NCBI RefSeq assembly: GCF_013285385.1
Contig: NZ_CP054212.1
Location: 1,178,001-1,242,000, forward strand
From: Paramixta manurensis
GTDB taxonomy: Bacteria > Pseudomonadota > Gammaproteobacteria > Enterobacterales > Enterobacteriaceae
Direction of reading: 5' to 3'
Length of the DNA: 64,000 nt
Shown: positions 23,336 to 31,811 of the stretch, piece after piece
Layout of the letters: every line of letters starts with the position of its first letter
Numbering within the stretch: position 1 is the first letter of the stretch
Program-made: the position numbers and the translations under genes
Notes under the pieces: generated by a model
What the model saw: the letters and a program-made list of their open reading frames with translations, nothing else
Told to the model about the DNA's origin: nothing
Database searches by the model: none

Positions 23336-24400
23336 ATGGTATTAGCCGTGCCGACTTTATTGAGAGTCGACCCCCGACGTTCCGGGTTACGTTTCGCCCG
23401 TCGAGCCTATTTCCCCCGCATTGTTGGCCTTGGTTTTGGTGCTATTTCAGTGGCTTTTTGCCTTTCGTCAATCTCGTCGTTCTGGCTGTATGTTGCGCTA
23501 TTCCTCAATGGTTTTATTTGGCCGCACCTTGCCTATTTACGTTCATTGCGTGCCGCAGATCCAATGCGTCGCGAGCGTGATAATTTATTGATTGATGCGC
23601 TACTTGGCGGAGTGTGGATTGCCTTAATGGGGCTTAACGCACTGCCTTCCGTAATGATTGTGGCGATGATGGGAATGAACAATGTTTCTGCCGGCGGGGT
23701 AAAACTGTTATTGCGTGCCTACATGGGGCAACTGGTATCAATGGGTATTACGTTGTTGATCGTGCAACCGTCGATAAATTTCGCCACTTCTCCATCACAG
23801 GTTTATGTTTGTCTGCCGATGCTGCTGATTTACCCTATTTTTCTCGGCCATGTTATTTACCGTATGGCAATCAGGCTGGCGCAGCATAAACGCCAGTTAA
23901 TGGAGATCAGTACCCTTGATGGGATGACTGGCGTTTATAACCGCCGCCATTGGGAACATTTATTACGTAATGAATATGATAACTGCATGCGTTATCAGCG
24001 TATGGCGACATTATTATTAATCGACATCGATCATTTCAAAATCATCAATGATACTTGGGGGCACGATACCGGTGACGAAGCGCTGCTGATTATTACCGAA
24101 GAGTTACGCCTGACGCTGCGAGCCAGCGATGTGATTGGCCGGTTTGGCGGCGATGAGTTTGCAGTCATCATGCCGGAAACGCCCTCGCAAAGCGCGATGC
24201 TGGCAATTGGACGTGTACGTAATCATTTAACCGACCGTGGGCAACTCACCCACGCCGGAATGACGTTGCACATTAGCGTCGGCATTGCGCAATTTCATCC
24301 AGAAATGCAAACCTACCGGGAGTGGCTCAAAGCGGCGGATTTAGCGCTTTATCGGGCAAAAAATAGTGGACGTGGGCGAACCGAAATCGCCGGAATCTAA
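23336..24400 (+). CDS. dgcC: Diguanylate cyclase DgcC (AdrA), MASE2-GGDEF
   Basis: A 354-residue protein. The N-terminal MASE2 domain (residues 20-180) has about six membrane spans and the C-terminal part is a GGDEF domain with an intact active site (GGDEF, 271-275) and an inhibitory RxxD site (RASD, 262-265). It makes c-di-GMP from two GTP; DgcC in E. coli switches on cellulose synthesis through BcsA under CsgD control. It keeps the E. coli position between psiF and proC, with two genes inserted after it. GAGG precedes the ATG. Confidence 0.92.
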   Translation: MVLAVPTLLRVDPRRSGLRFARRAYFPRIVGLGFGAISVAFCLSSISSFWLYVALFLNGFIWPHLAYLRSLRAADPMRRERDNLLIDALLGGVWIALMGLNALPSVMIVAMMGMNNVSAGGVKLLLRAYMGQLVSMGITLLIVQPSINFATSPSQVYVCLPMLLIYPIFLGHVIYRMAIRLAQHKRQLMEISTLDGMTGVYNRRHWEHLLRNEYDNCMRYQRMATLLLIDIDHFKIINDTWGHDTGDEALLIITEELRLTLRASDVIGRFGGDEFAVIMPETPSQSAMLAIGRVRNHLTDRGQLTHAGMTLHISVGIAQFHPEMQTYREWLKAADLALYRAKNSGRGRTEIAGI

Positions 24401-24620
24401 GGCACACTCTGATTGCCGCCACCTTCGCACTGATCATTATTCCGGGTATGTTCTTCTAAGTTGATATTCATATTTTTTTAAACTTTAAAACGGCGGTTAA
24501 ACAGCGAGTTAACTGCCATTTTTTTATTTCCCCCGCGCTACAGTCGTGCTTTCTGCCAGGCTTAACCTTACTGCTGCTAATCGTGTGGATTAGCGTTTTG
24601 CGATTCGGTAAGGAGGTAAA

Positions 24621-25382
24621 ATGGAACGTTTTAACAATAAAGTGGTGGTTATTACCGGTGCGGGATCGGGCATGGGCGCCAGCAGCGCACAACGCTTTGC
24701 GCAAGAAGGGGCAAAGGTGGTGTTGGTCGGACGCACGCAGGCGAAGCTGGATGCAACGCTGGCACGCCTGGCGCCCGGTGACCATCTGGCAGTACAGGCC
24801 GATGTCGCGCAGCGAGAGGCGGTGCATCAGCTAGCGGAAAAGGTACTACAGCATTACGGTCAGGTTGATGTACTGGTTAATAACGCCGGCATTCATGCCC
24901 AAGGCAAAGCGCATGAAGCGTCCGATGAAACCTGGAAAAAGGTGATGTCGGTTGACCTGGATGGCGTGTTCTATTGTATTCGCGCCTTTATGCCTGCTCT
25001 GCTTAAAAGCCGCGGCAACATTATTAATATCTCTTCCGTTTCTGGGTTGGGCGGCGACTGGGGAATGAGTATTTATAACGCGGCAAAAGGTGCAATAACT
25101 AACTTTACGCGTTCACTAGCCATGGATTACGGCGCGGATGGCGTGCGGGTGAATGCAATTTGTCCCGGTTTTACCTTCACCGACATGACCAAAGATATGA
25201 AACAAAACCAAGCGGTACTGGAAAAATTCTATGATCGCATTCCGTTGGGGCGCGCAGGTGAACCGGAAGATGTTGCGGCGGCCATTGCGTTTCTCGCCAG
25301 CGATGATGCGCGCTATATCACCGGGGTGAACCTACCGGTTGACGGCGGGATCACCGCGGCGAACGGTCAGCCGCATCTCTAA
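24621..25382 (+). CDS. SDR-family oxidoreductase (paired with a Rieske reductase)
   Basis: A 253-residue classical short-chain dehydrogenase: TGAGSGMG (12-19), NNAG near 90, catalytic Ser in ISSVSG and YNAAK, and a C-terminal GVNLPVDGG. A very strong ribosome site (AAGGAGG) precedes the ATG. It is followed 19 bases later by the Rieske/FAD reductase, so the two form an operon. The substrate is unknown. It lies at an insertion point between dgcC and proC, which are neighbours in E. coli. Confidence 0.85.
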   Translation: MERFNNKVVVITGAGSGMGASSAQRFAQEGAKVVLVGRTQAKLDATLARLAPGDHLAVQADVAQREAVHQLAEKVLQHYGQVDVLVNNAGIHAQGKAHEASDETWKKVMSVDLDGVFYCIRAFMPALLKSRGNIINISSVSGLGGDWGMSIYNAAKGAITNFTRSLAMDYGADGVRVNAICPGFTFTDMTKDMKQNQAVLEKFYDRIPLGRAGEPEDVAAAIAFLASDDARYITGVNLPVDGGITAANGQPHL

Positions 25383-25401
25383 TAATAAAAGGAGTGATGT
25401 C

Positions 25402-26925
25402 GTGAACTACCAAACAGCTCTGGCGCTGCGGGATCTGCCGCAGCTAAAACCGATTAAGGCGGCGATCGGCGATACCGACGTGATGTTAATTCGTGAAGGT
25501 GACAACGTTCGTGCTTACCAGGCTACCTGCCCGCATGCTGGCGCACCGCTTGAAAACGGCGCCGTGTGTGACGGAAAATTGGTTTGCCCCTGGCATAAAG
25601 CGGTGTTTGATATTCGTAACGGCGAGATGTGTGAACCGCTGGCGTTACGTGACTTGAAACAGTACCCGGTTCGGATCGAAAACGGGCAGGTTGAGGTCAG
25701 CCCCAAAGCGATGTCTGCCTCTTCTGCTTTTGGCCAACCTGGCGAATCTCCGGTATGGGTGGTAATGGGAAGCGGCGCGGCAGGTAGTGCTGCGGCCTGG
25801 ACGCTCAGGCGTGAAGGTTTTCGCGGCAAACTGGTGTTAATCGATCGCGAACCAGAAGCGCCTTACGATCGTACTGCGTTAACCAAATTTGTCCCGGCCG
25901 GCAAAATGGCGATTAGCGACGTCCCGGCCATTCTTGGCGAGGATTTTTTGCCCTACACGCAACCGATGCACGGCGATGTTGAGCGCTTAGATAGCGGTGA
26001 GCAACAGCTCCATTTTGCCGATGGCGCCTGCTTGCATTATGACAAGCTATTGATCGCCAGCGGCGGGGTTCCGCAGCGGCCTGAGATTGAGGGCAACGCG
26101 CTGTTTGGCGTTCACGTATTACGCAGTATTGAGCAAGCGGACACCTTGCTACAAGAGGTAGATAAAACCCAAAAACTGGTGATTATCGGTAATAGTTTTA
26201 TTGGCATGGAGTTGGCGTCAGCGCTGCGTAATAAAGACATTGAGGTGCAGGTCATTGCCCGTTCGACACTGCCGTTTAAACAACAGTTTGGCGCAGAAAT
26301 TGCGCATTTCTTTCGGCGCTTACATGAAGAAAACGGCGTGCGCTTTATTGAAGGCGAACCCGCCGCACTGGAAGGTGAAGGGCAGGTGAGTGGGGTGCGT
26401 CTGACCTCCGGTAAGCTCATTCCCGCCGAGGTGGTATTGTTTGCTACCGGCGTCGCGCCCGCGACCGGGTTTATTCATGATATTCCATTGCTTGATGATG
26501 GTAGCCTGGAGGCCGATACGTTTTTGCAAGTGGCGGAAAATGTCTGGGCAGCGGGTGATAATGTGACCTGGCCTGGCGACACACAGCCGTTGCGTATTGA
26601 ACACTATCGGGTTGCGCATCAGTTGGGGCGCGTGGCGGCGAAAAATATGTTGGGTAAGCAAGAGCCGTTTGATCGGGTGCCCTTTTTCTGGACGGCGCAA
26701 TTCGGTACACGTTACGAATATTTAGGACATGCGGAAGAGTGGGACGCCTGGCAACTGTTTGGCTCGTTACAGGACAAAAAATTTATCGCGGTGTATGGCT
26801 ACCAGGATAAGTTGGCCGCGGTGTTCACCTGCGGTTTATATACGTTGAGCGCTGAACTGCTCCAGCGCATGCAGCAGCCGATGGATATGCGGGAAGCCGT
26901 TGAGTGGATCACCCAGCGGCTATAG
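25402..26925 (+). CDS. Rieske-containing FAD-dependent reductase (AIFM3 type)
   Basis: A 507-residue protein. Residues 8-100 form a Rieske ferredoxin domain with both ligand motifs (CPHAG and CPWHK). The rest is a pyridine-nucleotide-disulfide reductase fold: FAD motif GSGAAGSAAAW near 128, NAD motif VIIGNSFIG near 265, the LFATG and AAGDNVTWPG FAD loops, and a C-terminal reductase domain. It should pass electrons between NAD(P)H and an iron-sulfur partner. I chose the GTG at 25402 with GGAG upstream; the longer upstream frame overlaps the SDR. Partner and substrate are unknown. Confidence 0.86.
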   Translation: MNYQTALALRDLPQLKPIKAAIGDTDVMLIREGDNVRAYQATCPHAGAPLENGAVCDGKLVCPWHKAVFDIRNGEMCEPLALRDLKQYPVRIENGQVEVSPKAMSASSAFGQPGESPVWVVMGSGAAGSAAAWTLRREGFRGKLVLIDREPEAPYDRTALTKFVPAGKMAISDVPAILGEDFLPYTQPMHGDVERLDSGEQQLHFADGACLHYDKLLIASGGVPQRPEIEGNALFGVHVLRSIEQADTLLQEVDKTQKLVIIGNSFIGMELASALRNKDIEVQVIARSTLPFKQQFGAEIAHFFRRLHEENGVRFIEGEPAALEGEGQVSGVRLTSGKLIPAEVVLFATGVAPATGFIHDIPLLDDGSLEADTFLQVAENVWAAGDNVTWPGDTQPLRIEHYRVAHQLGRVAAKNMLGKQEPFDRVPFFWTAQFGTRYEYLGHAEEWDAWQLFGSLQDKKFIAVYGYQDKLAAVFTCGLYTLSAELLQRMQQPMDMREAVEWITQRL

Positions 26926-26940
26926 ATCCCGAGGGTAAAT

Positions 26941-26961
26941 CGGGCGAGATAACCTCGCCCG
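26941..26961. terminator. Inverted repeat between convergent reductase and proC genes
   Basis: CGGGCGAG-ATAAC-CTCGCCCG is a perfect 8-bp stem in the 41-base convergent gap. No T run is seen, so it is a probable bidirectional terminator. Confidence 0.55.
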
Positions 26962-26966
26962 GCCCC

Positions 26967-27779
26967 TTACTTTTTACTGAGCGCTTCGGATTTTGCCATG
27001 CATTTTTGCATCGCCTCAATCACTGCCGAGCGGAATCCGTTCGCTTCCAGTGTTCTCACCGCTTCAATAGTGGTGCCGCCGGGTGAGCACACCATGTCTT
27101 TTAATTCGCCGGGATGTTTACCGGTTTCCAGCACCATTTGCGCTGACCCTTTCACCGCCTGCGCGGCGAATTGATAGGCTTGCGCCCGCGGCATTCCGCC
27201 CAGCACTGCCGCATCCGCCATCGCCTCAATAAACATAAAGACATAAGCTGGTGCCGAGCCGCTGACGCCCACCACCGAATGGATCAAGTATTCAGCCACC
27301 ACCGCCGCTTTGCCGAAGCTGTTAAAGATGGCCAACACATCGTCAGTTTCTTGCTGAGTCACCAGCACGTTCGGTGTAATTGAGGTCATTCCCTGGTTAA
27401 CCAGCGCTGGCGTGTTCGGCATAACGCGGATAATTTTACGGTCATGCCCTAAGACACTTGCCAGCGCATCTAATGTGACGCCTGCGGCAATAGAAACCAC
27501 CAACGTCTCTTTATTAAGGCTGCTTGCGACGTCTTTTAACACTTTTAGAATGACATTAGGTTTTACCGCGCCAAACAGAATATCCGCTTGTTTCGCCACT
27601 TCGTCAGCACTTTGAGCAGGCGTAATGCCATACTGCTCGGCCATTAACCGATTGGTTTCCGCTTTATGGTCGAAAACCCAAATATTTTCCGCTGTGATCA
27701 GGCCGCCAGCCACCAGGCCGCCGATGATGGCTTTAGACATGTTGCCGCAGCCGATAAACCCTATCTTTTTTTCCAGCAT
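26967..27779 (-). CDS. proC: Pyrroline-5-carboxylate reductase ProC
   Basis: A 270-residue enzyme close to E. coli ProC: N-terminal NADP site IGFIGCGNMSKAIIGGL, then VSIAAGV, RVMPNTPALV, SGSAPAYVF and the end SPGGTTIEAV. It makes proline from pyrroline-5-carboxylate. GGAAGG lies before the ATG at 27779, whereas a start six codons earlier is unlikely. Confidence 0.96.
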   Translation of the reverse strand: MLEKKIGFIGCGNMSKAIIGGLVAGGLITAENIWVFDHKAETNRLMAEQYGITPAQSADEVAKQADILFGAVKPNVILKVLKDVASSLNKETLVVSIAAGVTLDALASVLGHDRKIIRVMPNTPALVNQGMTSITPNVLVTQQETDDVLAIFNSFGKAAVVAEYLIHSVVGVSGSAPAYVFMFIEAMADAAVLGGMPRAQAYQFAAQAVKGSAQMVLETGKHPGELKDMVCSPGGTTIEAVRTLEANGFRSAVIEAMQKCMAKSEALSKK

Positions 27780-27883
27780 CGTTTTTCCTTCCTGCATTAC
27801 GCGTTTTCATTGCCGACTAGCTTACGACATTCTCTCGCTTAATCCAGCTTCGGCTAAGCTTAGATTCAGCGGAGGAGTGGTAA

Positions 27884-28405
27884 ATGGATAATAAACAGCG
27901 TGATGAAGAAGAGAGCCGGAACTATCCGGTGTCGGAAAATATGCGCTGGCAACGCATTGAGTGGCGCATTCAGCGCGTCGGTTACGTGGTTTTGTTCGCC
28001 ATTGTCATTGGCGGCGCTTGCGGGTTGATTTCAAAAGGTTTTTTAAGCGACCAACGGGCGGTATCGGCAGATAAGCGTTTACAAATCGATTATGAGCGTT
28101 TCGGACGGCAGCAGAGCGATATGTCGATGACTATCCGCCTCAGTGAGCTACGTGAACCGCAGTTTAGCATCACATTAAGCGGCGAGGGCGTGGACGATTT
28201 AGAGATTGATAGCCTGCAACCGCAGCCGCAGCACGCCTTCAGCGGGTCGCATTCTCTGACGTTGACCTATGCCAATATTGATACGCGACAGGGGCGGGCA
28301 ACAATTTGGTTTGGCTTACAACCAAAGTCGCCGGGCTACTATCCGCTCACTGTGCGACTTAATGATGGTTCGTCGGCTTCTTTTTACCAGTGGATCTACC
28401 CCTAG
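27884..28405 (+). CDS. Single-span membrane protein, unknown
   Basis: A 173-residue protein: a charged cytoplasmic N-terminus (DNKQRDEEES), one membrane span (about 32-50, VGYVVLFAIVIGGACGL), and a periplasmic part of about 120 residues that alternates hydrophobic and polar residues in a beta-rich way (FSITLSGEGVDDLEIDSL, YYPLTVRLNDGSS). GGAGG precedes the ATG. It ends 9 bases before the DUF421 gene, so they form an operon and may share a function. I do not recognise the family. Confidence 0.75.
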   Translation: MDNKQRDEEESRNYPVSENMRWQRIEWRIQRVGYVVLFAIVIGGACGLISKGFLSDQRAVSADKRLQIDYERFGRQQSDMSMTIRLSELREPQFSITLSGEGVDDLEIDSLQPQPQHAFSGSHSLTLTYANIDTRQGRATIWFGLQPKSPGYYPLTVRLNDGSSASFYQWIYP

Positions 28406-28414
28406 GAGACGCGC

Positions 28415-28858
28415 ATGGAAACCGTATTACGTGCCGCCAGCATGTATGTTTTGTTAATGATTGTATTGAAAATCGCCGGTCGGCGAACATTGCTGGAAAT
28501 GACCAGCTTCGATTTTATTTTGCTATTAATCATCAGTGAGGCGACGCAGCAAGCGTTGTTAGGCAACGATTTTTCGGTATCCGGCGCGGCGTTGACCATC
28601 ATCACGCTGATTGTGATGGATATTTTATTAGGGATGCTGAAATCTTTTTTCCCACGACTGGAAATGTTAATTGACGGGACTTCGTTGATCTTAGTTGAGA
28701 ATGGGCAACTGTTACATCAACGGTTACGTAAGGCGGGGATCACCGCTGAAGACATTCTCTCTTCTGCCCGAAGTTCGCAGGGCCTGGAGCGGCTGGAGCA
28801 GATCAAATTCGCCATTTTGGAGAAGAATGGAAAAATATCCATCATTCCCAAATCTTGA
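28415..28858 (+). CDS. DUF421 (YetF-like) membrane protein
   Basis: A 147-residue protein with three hydrophobic segments in the first 75 residues, including LKIAGRRTLLEMTSFDFILLLI, followed by the small soluble DUF421 domain (LIDGTSLILVENGQ, L..AGITAEDILS, KFAILEKNGKISIIPK). The family's role is unclear; YetF-type proteins are linked to membrane or spore functions in Bacillus. AGGAG precedes the ATG. It is coupled to the single-span gene upstream. Confidence 0.82.
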   Translation: METVLRAASMYVLLMIVLKIAGRRTLLEMTSFDFILLLIISEATQQALLGNDFSVSGAALTIITLIVMDILLGMLKSFFPRLEMLIDGTSLILVENGQLLHQRLRKAGITAEDILSSARSSQGLERLEQIKFAILEKNGKISIIPKS

Positions 28859-28956
28859 CCAGCGGTAATAGGTGGCAAATAAAGCGGCGAATACGTTGCT
28901 ATTCTGGCAAACCACGGCAAAATCACTCCTTTCCTCTACTGTCGATGGAAATCATT

Positions 28957-29400
28957 ATGCCAATTTGGGTGGATGCCGATGCGTGTCCAAAAGTGATCAA
29001 AGAAGTGTTGTACCGCGCCGCAGAGAGAGCGCAAATCGAGGTGACGTTTGTCGCCAATCAGCCGCTGAGTGTGCCGCCCTCGCGCTTTATCCGTACACTG
29101 CGCGTCGCGGCAGGTTTTGATGTCGCCGACAATGAAATTGTGCAGCGCGCGCAACCTGGCGATCTGGTGGTTACCGCCGATATTCCGCTGGCGGCAGAGG
29201 TGCTGGCAAAAGGCGCCAAAGCGCTGAATCCACGCGGTGAGATGTATAGCGATGCAACCATTCGTGAACGGCTGGTTCTACGTGATTTTATGGATACGCT
29301 ACGCGCCAGCGGGGTACAAACCGGCGGCCCGGCAACACTTAATCAGCGCGATCGTCAGCAGTTTGCCAACCAGTTAGATCAGTGGTTACAGAAACGCTAG
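28957..29400 (+). CDS. yaiI: YaiI/YqxD family (UPF0178) protein
   Basis: A 147-residue protein matching E. coli YaiI: WVDADACPKVIKE at the start, FVANQ, RVAAGFDVADNEIV, DLVVTADIPLAAE, LNPRGE and RASGVQTGGP. The DADACP start suggests a PIN-like nuclease fold, but activity is unproven. I chose the ATG at 28957 (MPIW) as in E. coli; an ATG four codons upstream is possible. It keeps the E. coli position near proC and aroL. Confidence 0.93.
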   Translation: MPIWVDADACPKVIKEVLYRAAERAQIEVTFVANQPLSVPPSRFIRTLRVAAGFDVADNEIVQRAQPGDLVVTADIPLAAEVLAKGAKALNPRGEMYSDATIRERLVLRDFMDTLRASGVQTGGPATLNQRDRQQFANQLDQWLQKR

Positions 29401-29441
29401 TTTTATGCGCCCCGTGGCAAGGGCGCGCCAAAACTTAGCGG

Positions 29442-30113
29442 TTAAATAAAGCTGTCATCATCGTTAAAGCTGTCATTATCAAACCCATCATTGCCAAAAT
29501 CATCGTAATCATTGGTGTAGTCCTGCTGCAATCCTGCGTCTTGGTTCAGGAAAGCATCATTTCCCCCTTGGTTGAAGGTATCCAGGCTGGTATCGGGCTG
29601 ATCGGGCATTGCAGGTTCATTGATGATATTAACGATCTCTTCTGGCTGAGAGTGGTGGAACATACTGGTCAGCATATCTGCCATTACCACGCCACCGGCT
29701 ACCCCAACCGCAGTTTGTAATGCGCCGCCGAGGAAGCCGCCGCCGCGCATCGCCGTGGTTGGCTGTGCCGCATAGGGCTGTTGCGGTGGCGCGTTGTTCC
29801 AGGCGGGTTGCTGTGGCGCAGATTGTGGAGCACGATTGCCACCGCCAAACAGACCGGACAGAAAACCGCCGCTACTTTGTTGCGGTTGCTGCGCCAGTTG
29901 GCTTTCCAGTTCGCTCACGCGTTGGTTCAATTTGTTCATCGCCGCCTCCTGAATCAGGATCGCCTGCGCCATGTAATAGGGCGCGCCAGGCTGCGACTGT
30001 AGCTGCTGCTGAATCAGTTTTTCAGCCGCTGCATCACGCGGTGCAGACTGGCTTTCGGCTTGCTTAAGCCGGCTAAACAGATTTTCAATTAAACGCTGTT
30101 CTTCGTTTTGCAT
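29442..30113 (-). CDS. DUF2076 protein, glutamine-rich coiled coil plus acidic tail
   Basis: A 223-residue protein. Residues 1-75 are helical and Gln-rich (ENLFSRLKQAE, QEAAMNKLNQRVSELESQL); 80-150 is a Gly/Pro/Gln-rich linker with a short hydrophobic patch (GGGFLGGALQTAVGVAGGVV); the tail beyond 175 is strongly acidic with Asn/Asp/Phe repeats (NDYDDFGNDGF). That is the pattern of DUF2076. Its cellular function is unknown. It lies between yaiI and aroL, where E. coli has no such gene. Confidence 0.85.
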   Translation of the reverse strand: MQNEEQRLIENLFSRLKQAESQSAPRDAAAEKLIQQQLQSQPGAPYYMAQAILIQEAAMNKLNQRVSELESQLAQQPQQSSGGFLSGLFGGGNRAPQSAPQQPAWNNAPPQQPYAAQPTTAMRGGGFLGGALQTAVGVAGGVVMADMLTSMFHHSQPEEIVNIINEPAMPDQPDTSLDTFNQGGNDAFLNQDAGLQQDYTNDYDDFGNDGFDNDSFNDDDSFI

Positions 30114-30290
30114 TTTGACCCCCTTGAAGGCGTAATACCTTTAGTGTGGGGGTTAGACCGGGAAACTCAATCTTGGCGGCGTAAGTAAATATTGCTGTGG
30201 TAACGCTTTTTGAGCGAGCTAAACCAGGCGGATATGTGGGTTTTTCTCGTTTAATTCTATGTGGTTAACGGCGCTTTTAGGTATTCAGTG

Positions 30291-30308
30291 CGTAAAATCC
30301 TCTTTACG
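30291..30308 (+). promoter_or_regulatory. TyrR box upstream of aroL
   Basis: CGTAAA-ATCCTC-TTTACG is a perfect palindrome with the TyrR spacing and differs from the TGTAAA-N6-TTTACA consensus only at the two outer bases. It lies 109 bases before the aroL start, where aroL of E. coli also carries TyrR boxes. Confidence 0.6.
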
Positions 30309-30416
30309 GCTGGTTCGGGAGAAAAATTGTCGGTATTATGCGACGCAAAGTTGACCCGTTTTAACGTCTGTCGTGCATTATCCCCTGTACAGACGCGGCT
30401 GAGGATGTTGCCTGCT

Positions 30417-30941
30417 ATGTCGTTACCCATCTTTTTGATCGGCGCCCGCGGTTGCGGTAAAACCACCGTTGGAGAAGCGCTTGCCGCGGCCCTTAATTAT
30501 GCTTTTAGCGATACCGATCATTACCTTCAGCATGTTGCCCAACAAACCGTTGCGGAGATTGTTGCTCAGGAAGGGTGGGAAGGGTTTCGCGCGCGGGAAA
30601 CGGCGTCACTGATGGCAGTGACGGCGCCCGCTTCAGTTATCGCTACCGGCGGCGGTATGGTGCTGGCGGAGCACAACCGCAGTTATATGCGTGAACATGG
30701 ACAGGTTATTTATTTGAGGGCTGATGCCGCGGTTTTGGCCGCCCGGTTACAGGCATCTCCGCAAGAGGAACAGCGTCCAACGTTAACCGGACGGACAATT
30801 ACCGATGAAATGGCCGATGTACTGGCGGAGCGTGATGCCCTCTATCTACACGCTGCCCATCATGTGATTGATGCGATGCAATCGCCAGAACATATCGTGC
30901 GGCAAGTCATCGAAACTTTAGCGCAGGCACGCGCCAGCTAA
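30417..30941 (+). CDS. aroL: Shikimate kinase II AroL
   Basis: A 174-residue P-loop kinase, the same length as E. coli AroL. Walker A is GARGCGKTT (9-17), followed by FSDTDHYLQ with the shikimate-binding Asp, GFRARETASL and TGGGMVL. It phosphorylates shikimate in aromatic amino-acid synthesis. I chose the ATG at 30417 for family length; an ATG four codons upstream (30405) directly follows GAGG and cannot be used with normal spacing. TyrR control is expected from the box upstream. E. coli neighbour yaiA follows, aroM is absent. Confidence 0.95.
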   Translation: MSLPIFLIGARGCGKTTVGEALAAALNYAFSDTDHYLQHVAQQTVAEIVAQEGWEGFRARETASLMAVTAPASVIATGGGMVLAEHNRSYMREHGQVIYLRADAAVLAARLQASPQEEQRPTLTGRTITDEMADVLAERDALYLHAAHHVIDAMQSPEHIVRQVIETLAQARAS

Positions 30942-30991
30942 TCCACGCTTATTTCCTTCTTGAGCTTCAAGGCGTAAATCTACGCAATACG

Positions 30992-31028
30992 GTTAGCATG
31001 GATCAGATAAACCCGACTTCATGCTAAC
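30992..31028. terminator. Inverted repeat between aroL and yaiA
   Basis: GTTAGCATG / CATGCTAAC form a perfect 9-bp stem with a 19-base loop, 50 bases after aroL. No T run is seen. It may reduce read-through from aroL to yaiA, which form one operon in E. coli, or stabilise the mRNA. Confidence 0.4.
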
Positions 31029-31142
31029 GGCTAATCTCCGTTGTCTATACTTAAAAAACCTGTGCGCACGAGCGTTGAGGTTTAAGCCGGTTAATGCCGG
31101 TCGTATGCGGATATTATTGTTCATCATAAGAGGGAGAGATCT

Positions 31143-31334
31143 ATGCCAGGCAAACCACCTTATCCACGAGAAGCGCGCGTCGTCGCCGTAGAAAAAGGCG
31201 GGCCGGGTAATGCTGTTACCCGGTATGAATTGCGCGCCGATCATCCTAAGGCTAATTCGCTGATTAGCGAACATAATACCGAGCAAGAAGCGCTGGATGC
31301 GAAGCAACGCTATGAGGATGCGGATAAAACATAG
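31143..31334 (+). CDS. yaiA: YaiA small protein
   Basis: A 63-residue protein, the same size and order as E. coli YaiA (KPPYPREARVVAVEKGG start, RYELRADHPKANSLISEH, EALDAKQRYEDA). Function unknown; in E. coli it is co-transcribed with aroL under TyrR. GAGGGAGAG precedes the ATG. Here a 200-base gap separates it from aroL. Confidence 0.92.
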   Translation: MPGKPPYPREARVVAVEKGGPGNAVTRYELRADHPKANSLISEHNTEQEALDAKQRYEDADKT

Positions 31335-31482
31335 TGTTTCGGGCAAGGATGCCAGCTTGCGGCGGCGGCTAGCATGTGAGGGTGGCTCACAACCTGACCG
31401 CACAGACAAGAATTTCCCGTGACAGAATGCTGAAATAACTTCTACACTGCTTTTTCACTATTTTTGGTTTCGGGGATGTTGC

Positions 31483-31767
31483 ATGCTAAATGTTAGCGAG
31501 TACTTTGAAGGGAAAGTGAAATCCATCGGCTTTACCAGCGCCAGTACCGGGCGGGCCAGCGTTGGGGTAATGGCGGAAGGAGAATATACCTTCGGCACCG
31601 GGCAACCGGAAGAAATGACGGTGGTGAGCGGCGCGTTAAATGTGCTGTTACCGGGCGATACCGAATGGAAAACCTATGAAGCGGGCGCGGTGTTTCATGT
31701 GCCGGGCAACAGTGAGTTTCATTTACAGGTTGCCGAACCGACTTCTTATTTGTGCCGCTATCTCTAA
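31483..31767 (+). CDS. ppnP: Pyrimidine/purine nucleoside phosphorylase PpnP (YaiE)
   Basis: A 94-residue cupin-like protein colinear with E. coli PpnP: MLNVSEYFEGKVKSIGF, SVGVMAEGEYTFGT.QPEEMTVVSGAL, WKTYEAG, FHVPGNSEFHLQV, SYLCRY. It splits nucleosides with phosphate to free bases and ribose-1-phosphate. It stands between yaiA and convergent rdgC; aroM, which sits before it in E. coli, is missing. Confidence 0.95.
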   Translation: MLNVSEYFEGKVKSIGFTSASTGRASVGVMAEGEYTFGTGQPEEMTVVSGALNVLLPGDTEWKTYEAGAVFHVPGNSEFHLQVAEPTSYLCRYL

Positions 31768-31776
31768 GTTGTCCGT

Positions 31777-31797
31777 GGCCGGGAACCTTACCCGGCC
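31777..31797. terminator. Inverted repeat between ppnP and rdgC
   Basis: GGCCGGG-AACCTTA-CCCGGCC is a perfect 7-bp GC-rich stem in the convergent gap. There is no T run; a probable bidirectional terminator. Confidence 0.6.
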
Positions 31798-31811
31798 TAT
31801 AGCCGATAAAA

